Positions 61,420-64,000 of a stretch of DNA of 64,000 bases are shown in pieces. Origin of the DNA: Rhynchopus sp. YZ270_cl-10 (lineage: Eukaryota; Euglenozoa; Diplonemea; Diplonemida; Diplonemidae); the NCBI GenBank assembly GCA_964035575.1, contig OZ037844.1, positions 1,054,001 through 1,118,000 of the forward strand, written 5' to 3'. The notes under the pieces are model-generated. The model was given only the letters and a program-made list of their open reading frames with translations. It was not told the origin of the DNA and searched no databases. The number at the start of each line of letters is the position of its first letter. Position 1 is the stretch's first letter. The translations under genes and the position numbers were made by a program.

Positions 61420-61711
61420 TACAGTACACAGTGTTCAACTTTTACAAGGTGGGGAAAAAAATTTTGGGGGCTGATTCGCACTTTTTCCGCACTTTTCCGC
61501 ACTTTATGCTCCTCCCCTTTCAGCCACACCAACTGTAGGATTGAAAAGTTGTGAAAGCTGTGAAACATGGTGAAAGTTGTGAAATTTTGTGAAACCCCCC
61601 CGGATAGCACCATCTATCTTCTTTCGGACTTTTTGCTCGATTTTCCCTCCTGTGACCTCAGAAACGCCAAGAAGTTATTTCATTAACACACAAGTACAAA
61701 AGGTTACCTTT

Positions 61712-63094
61712 TCAGGTGGTGGGGTTCATGGACTGTACCAGATGGAGTTTCACTCTTCCGCACCGTGCTTGAGGAGAACCTGCACCACATCTGCACGTTG
61801 TTTCTTCCTCGCATAGTACAGCGCAGTGTTGCCAAACATATTTCTGTGGTTCACATCCACCTCCTTTAAGCCCACGAGATAGCGTACAGTCTCGGTGTCC
61901 ACGCTGTGTCGCGTGGGTAAGACATGTGTCTCCATAGTTGTCTGCGACACACACGTCCGCACCTGCTCTAACTAACATCTTCACAATTTGGAGTACCCCA
62001 CTATCGCAAGCAGAGTGAAGGGGTGTCCGTTCTTCTGTAGTCTGTGCCTCAACATCTGCCCCTGCATCAATGAGCACCTGCACCGCAGCAGAGCGCTTAA
62101 GAAACACAGCCCCGTGCACTGGAGTGAAGCCCATGGTATTAGAGTGGTTCACATCCACCTCGGGAAAACCCACAAGATAGCGCACAGTCTCAGTAGTTCC
62201 ATTGACAGCAAGGATAAGACATGCGTTTCCTCCGTTGTCAGTGGCACACACTCCTGCACCTGCCCTAATCAACACCTTCACAAGCGAGAGGCCCCCTTCC
62301 ATGCTGGCGATGAGCAGAGGCGAACGTCCCTTCCCCCCCTTCACCTCGATGTCAGCCCCTGCATCAATAAGCACCTCCACCACATCTGCATGGTTTTTCT
62401 CAGCAGCAAGGAGCACTGCAGTGTTGCCGTAACTATCCTGATTCACATCCACCTCTGCAAGGTCCGCGAGATAGCGCACAGTCTCAGTGTTGCCAAAGGC
62501 CGCAGCCAGCAGAAGACATGTGTATCCGTCGTTGTCGGTAACACGTACTCCTGCACCTGCTCTTACCAACATCTTCACAACATCGAGTGCTCCTGAACGA
62601 CAAGCCAAGTGCAGAGGTGAACGTCCATTCTCATCCTTTGTCTCGATGTCTGCACCTGCATCAATGAGCACCTGACACACTGCAGGGTCCTCCCACATGG
62701 CTGGACAGTCTTCTTCTTCTTCCTCCTGCCCGTGTGGGACAAACGCAACGTTGCTGCAGACTGACTTCCAATGCTGCAAGAGGACCTCCGTGCACGCAGT
62801 GTGGTCTGCGTGGATGCACTCACTCAGCAGCATCCCGAAGCCCATCTGCGTTGTCTCAACATACGGAAGAAGCAGTGCGAGGCATTCATCGTGGTTCCCT
62901 CTGCATGCCTCGTGCACAGCATCGAAGGAAACCGTTTTGCTGTCTGTGTCTGGGCTGAGCTTCTCAAGTCCCACCCGCACGGCAGTCGTGTCGCCGTTCC
63001 TGGCAGCCTCCACCAAGACCGAGTCTGCAGAAAGTGTTGTGCTGTTTGAAGCCTTCTCGTCAGGTGTGCTGTCTGCGTGTTGCTCCTTTGACAT
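61712..63094 (-). CDS. Short ankyrin-repeat protein ANK4, frameshifted near its end
   Basis: The 460-codon frame starts at an ATG shared with ANK1-3. It keeps the conserved N-terminal region but the basic motif KAPKRRKLS is replaced by KASNSTTLS, so the nuclear signal seen in the others is lost. An acidic QEEEEEDC replaces the linker before the first ankyrin module. Only three modules (about nine repeats) follow, and they are more diverged from ANK1-3 (for example RSPLHLACRSGALDVVKML). Near 61905 the expected GGTGTGTCC is GGTGTCC, a 2-bp loss; the ankyrin frame then continues in another phase to a stop at 61750 (DVVQVLLKHGAEE). As written the last 60 or so residues are out of frame. It could be a functional shortened protein or an early pseudogene. 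Confidence 0.85.
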   Translation of the reverse strand: MSKEQHADSTPDEKASNSTTLSADSVLVEAARNGDTTAVRVGLEKLSPDTDSKTVSFDAVHEACRGNHDECLALLLPYVETTQMGFGMLLSECIHADHTACTEVLLQHWKSVCSNVAFVPHGQEEEEEDCPAMWEDPAVCQVLIDAGADIETKDENGRSPLHLACRSGALDVVKMLVRAGAGVRVTDNDGYTCLLLAAAFGNTETVRYLADLAEVDVNQDSYGNTAVLLAAEKNHADVVEVLIDAGADIEVKGGKGRSPLLIASMEGGLSLVKVLIRAGAGVCATDNGGNACLILAVNGTTETVRYLVGFPEVDVNHSNTMGFTPVHGAVFLKRSAAVQVLIDAGADVEAQTTEERTPLHSACDSGVLQIVKMLVRAGADVCVADNYGDTCLTHATQRGHRDCTLSRGLKGGGCEPQKYVWQHCAVLCEEETTCRCGAGSPQARCGRVKLHLVQSMNPTT

Positions 63095-64000
63095 GGTTTT
63101 GGTTTTAGATTCTATTCGATGTTGTGTCTATTATGCTGTTTCTTTTTGTGGAGGTTGTGAGGTGAGTGGTGGGTGTGCCCACGTCAGGGCTGTCTCTTCT
63201 GCCTTGGGCGTGACTGTGTAGAAGTGCTCCAAACACTCCACTCTGGGTGTCAATTGAGGTGTATGGGGAGAGGGAGGGGGAGGAAAAGAGGAAGTGGTTG
63301 CTGCTGTCTGTTTTTGCATCGACGTTTGTCTAGGTTTTGTTTCTGGGTTTTGCTTTCTTCTTTGGGGGGGAGGAGAGAGCGTGGTCCTCAATCAGACGGA
63401 GAAAAAGAAAGAGGAGTTGAAACGTACTCAAACAGCTCGGTCACGCTCATGCTAGGTTAGGGTGGGACGTTCGAGCGTTCCGTACCGTGAGAGAACGGAG
63501 GCGGTTCACAACCGCTGGAAAAGCACGCTACCGCTTTACCCCCAAGACTAAATGGCCCGCTCTGATTTTGCACGATAGTTTCGGGAGTGAGAGAAGAAAA
63601 CATTGTTAAAAAGATGAACCTAAGCCTCGCGTGCTTGGAAGGATGCTGGAGGTGTCTGCCTGCTCAAGGAGAACCTGCACTGCACGCCACTGCTTGGTCT
63701 GCTCTGCATTCTTTCGTCAATGTTGAAATGCTCCTTCTTCCCACATCCAGTGGAAGTGCTCGTACCCCATACTGTACATGCTTCGAGAAGAGGGGTACGT
63801 GTACGAACCGATCGTAGAGGAGGAACGAGAAAAAATTGTTGGAGTAGTGTAGTTGTCTCGGTTGTGCTGCCACAGTTTGTGCAATCTCTACGTTCTTTTT
63901 CTTTTCTTTTTTAGTTGCTGCTGTTGTTGCTTGATATGTACTATGCACCACGACTCCTGGACAAAGTACAAACACGTTCTCCACCCTCACCCCGCCCACA
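63095..64000. other. Spacer at the window end
   Basis: The first 150 bp is the ANK4 5' flank and does not match that of ANK1-3. At 63653-63700 the words GTCTGCCTGCTCAAGGAGAA and CTGCACTGCA recur from 60107-60150. At 63840-63890 TAGTGTAGTTGTCTCGG and TGCCACAGTTTGTGCAA recur from 8290-8335. No gene is supported. Confidence 0.5.

Larger units (their letters stand above)
60274..61533. mobile_element. TIR element with GTTGGTGTGGCTGA ends, host of copy A2
   Basis: GTTGGTGTGGCTGAAGGGG at the left pairs with CCCCTTTCAGCCACACCAAC at the right; both ends continue with TTTTCCGCAC words. Without the inserted copy A2 it would be about 250 bp. A relative with GGTGTGGCTGA ends is at 42948. Confidence 0.75.

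Noticed and set aside
63455-63545. Possible tRNA gene (GACGTTCGAGCG and GCGGTTCACAACCGC)
   Set aside because: A TTCGA word is present, but a seven-base T-loop with a paired five-base stem and a matching acceptor stem could not be built on either strand.

Overview
The window looks like nuclear DNA of an intron-bearing unicellular eukaryote; the lineage cannot be fixed from the sequence alone. The evidence is a 20S proteasome beta-3 subunit split by two introns (211 and 222 bp, GTATGT donors, AG acceptors), an STE20-like kinase, a ZIP metal transporter, standard stop codons, AT-rich spacers full of homopolymer runs, and a very heavy load of non-autonomous inverted-repeat transposons. I found no rRNA, tRNA, CRISPR array, prokaryotic operon, transposase gene or LTR/viral element.

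Layout. 0.8-2.7 kb: kinase-pseudokinase gene (minus). 2.7-9.4 kb: repeat-rich spacer with several foldback/TIR elements, two of which carry captured coding fragments (an EGF-like piece and the 3' end of an unknown gene). 9.5-10.5 kb: multi-pass membrane protein. 11.9-13.5 kb: TPR-like gene with at least one intron. 14.2-17.7, 18.6-23.4 and 32.7-36.8 kb: three large ankyrin-repeat genes of one family, all minus strand; the second and third are segmental duplicates, the second is interrupted, and a 2.5-kb TIR element sits in the 3' flank of the third. 24.0-29.4 kb: a composite palindromic repeat region that seems to contain a short spliced coding unit. 29.55-29.85 kb: an expanded 8-bp tandem repeat. 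37-44 kb: spacer with a 1.0-kb TIR element, a 200-bp satellite and element fragments. 44.0-45.1 kb: ZIP transporter. 48.1-49.1 kb: proteasome beta-3. 51.5-59.5 kb: a GC-rich non-LTR retrotransposon encoding one very long protein with an RT, a restriction-like endonuclease and two separate OTU-type protease domains. 60.4-61.4 kb: a near-identical second copy of the 1.0-kb TIR element, nested inside another TIR element. 61.7-63.1 kb: a short fourth ankyrin gene with a late frameshift.

The host genes do not form a pathway; the window reads as ordinary housekeeping genes embedded in a fast-changing mixture of ankyrin-gene duplications and transposons. The most unusual object is the dual-OTU LINE. 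Next come a family of TA-flanked TIR elements that share a stereotyped end design, one of which has a verifiable empty site in the paralogous ankyrin locus, and the gene fragments captured inside such elements.
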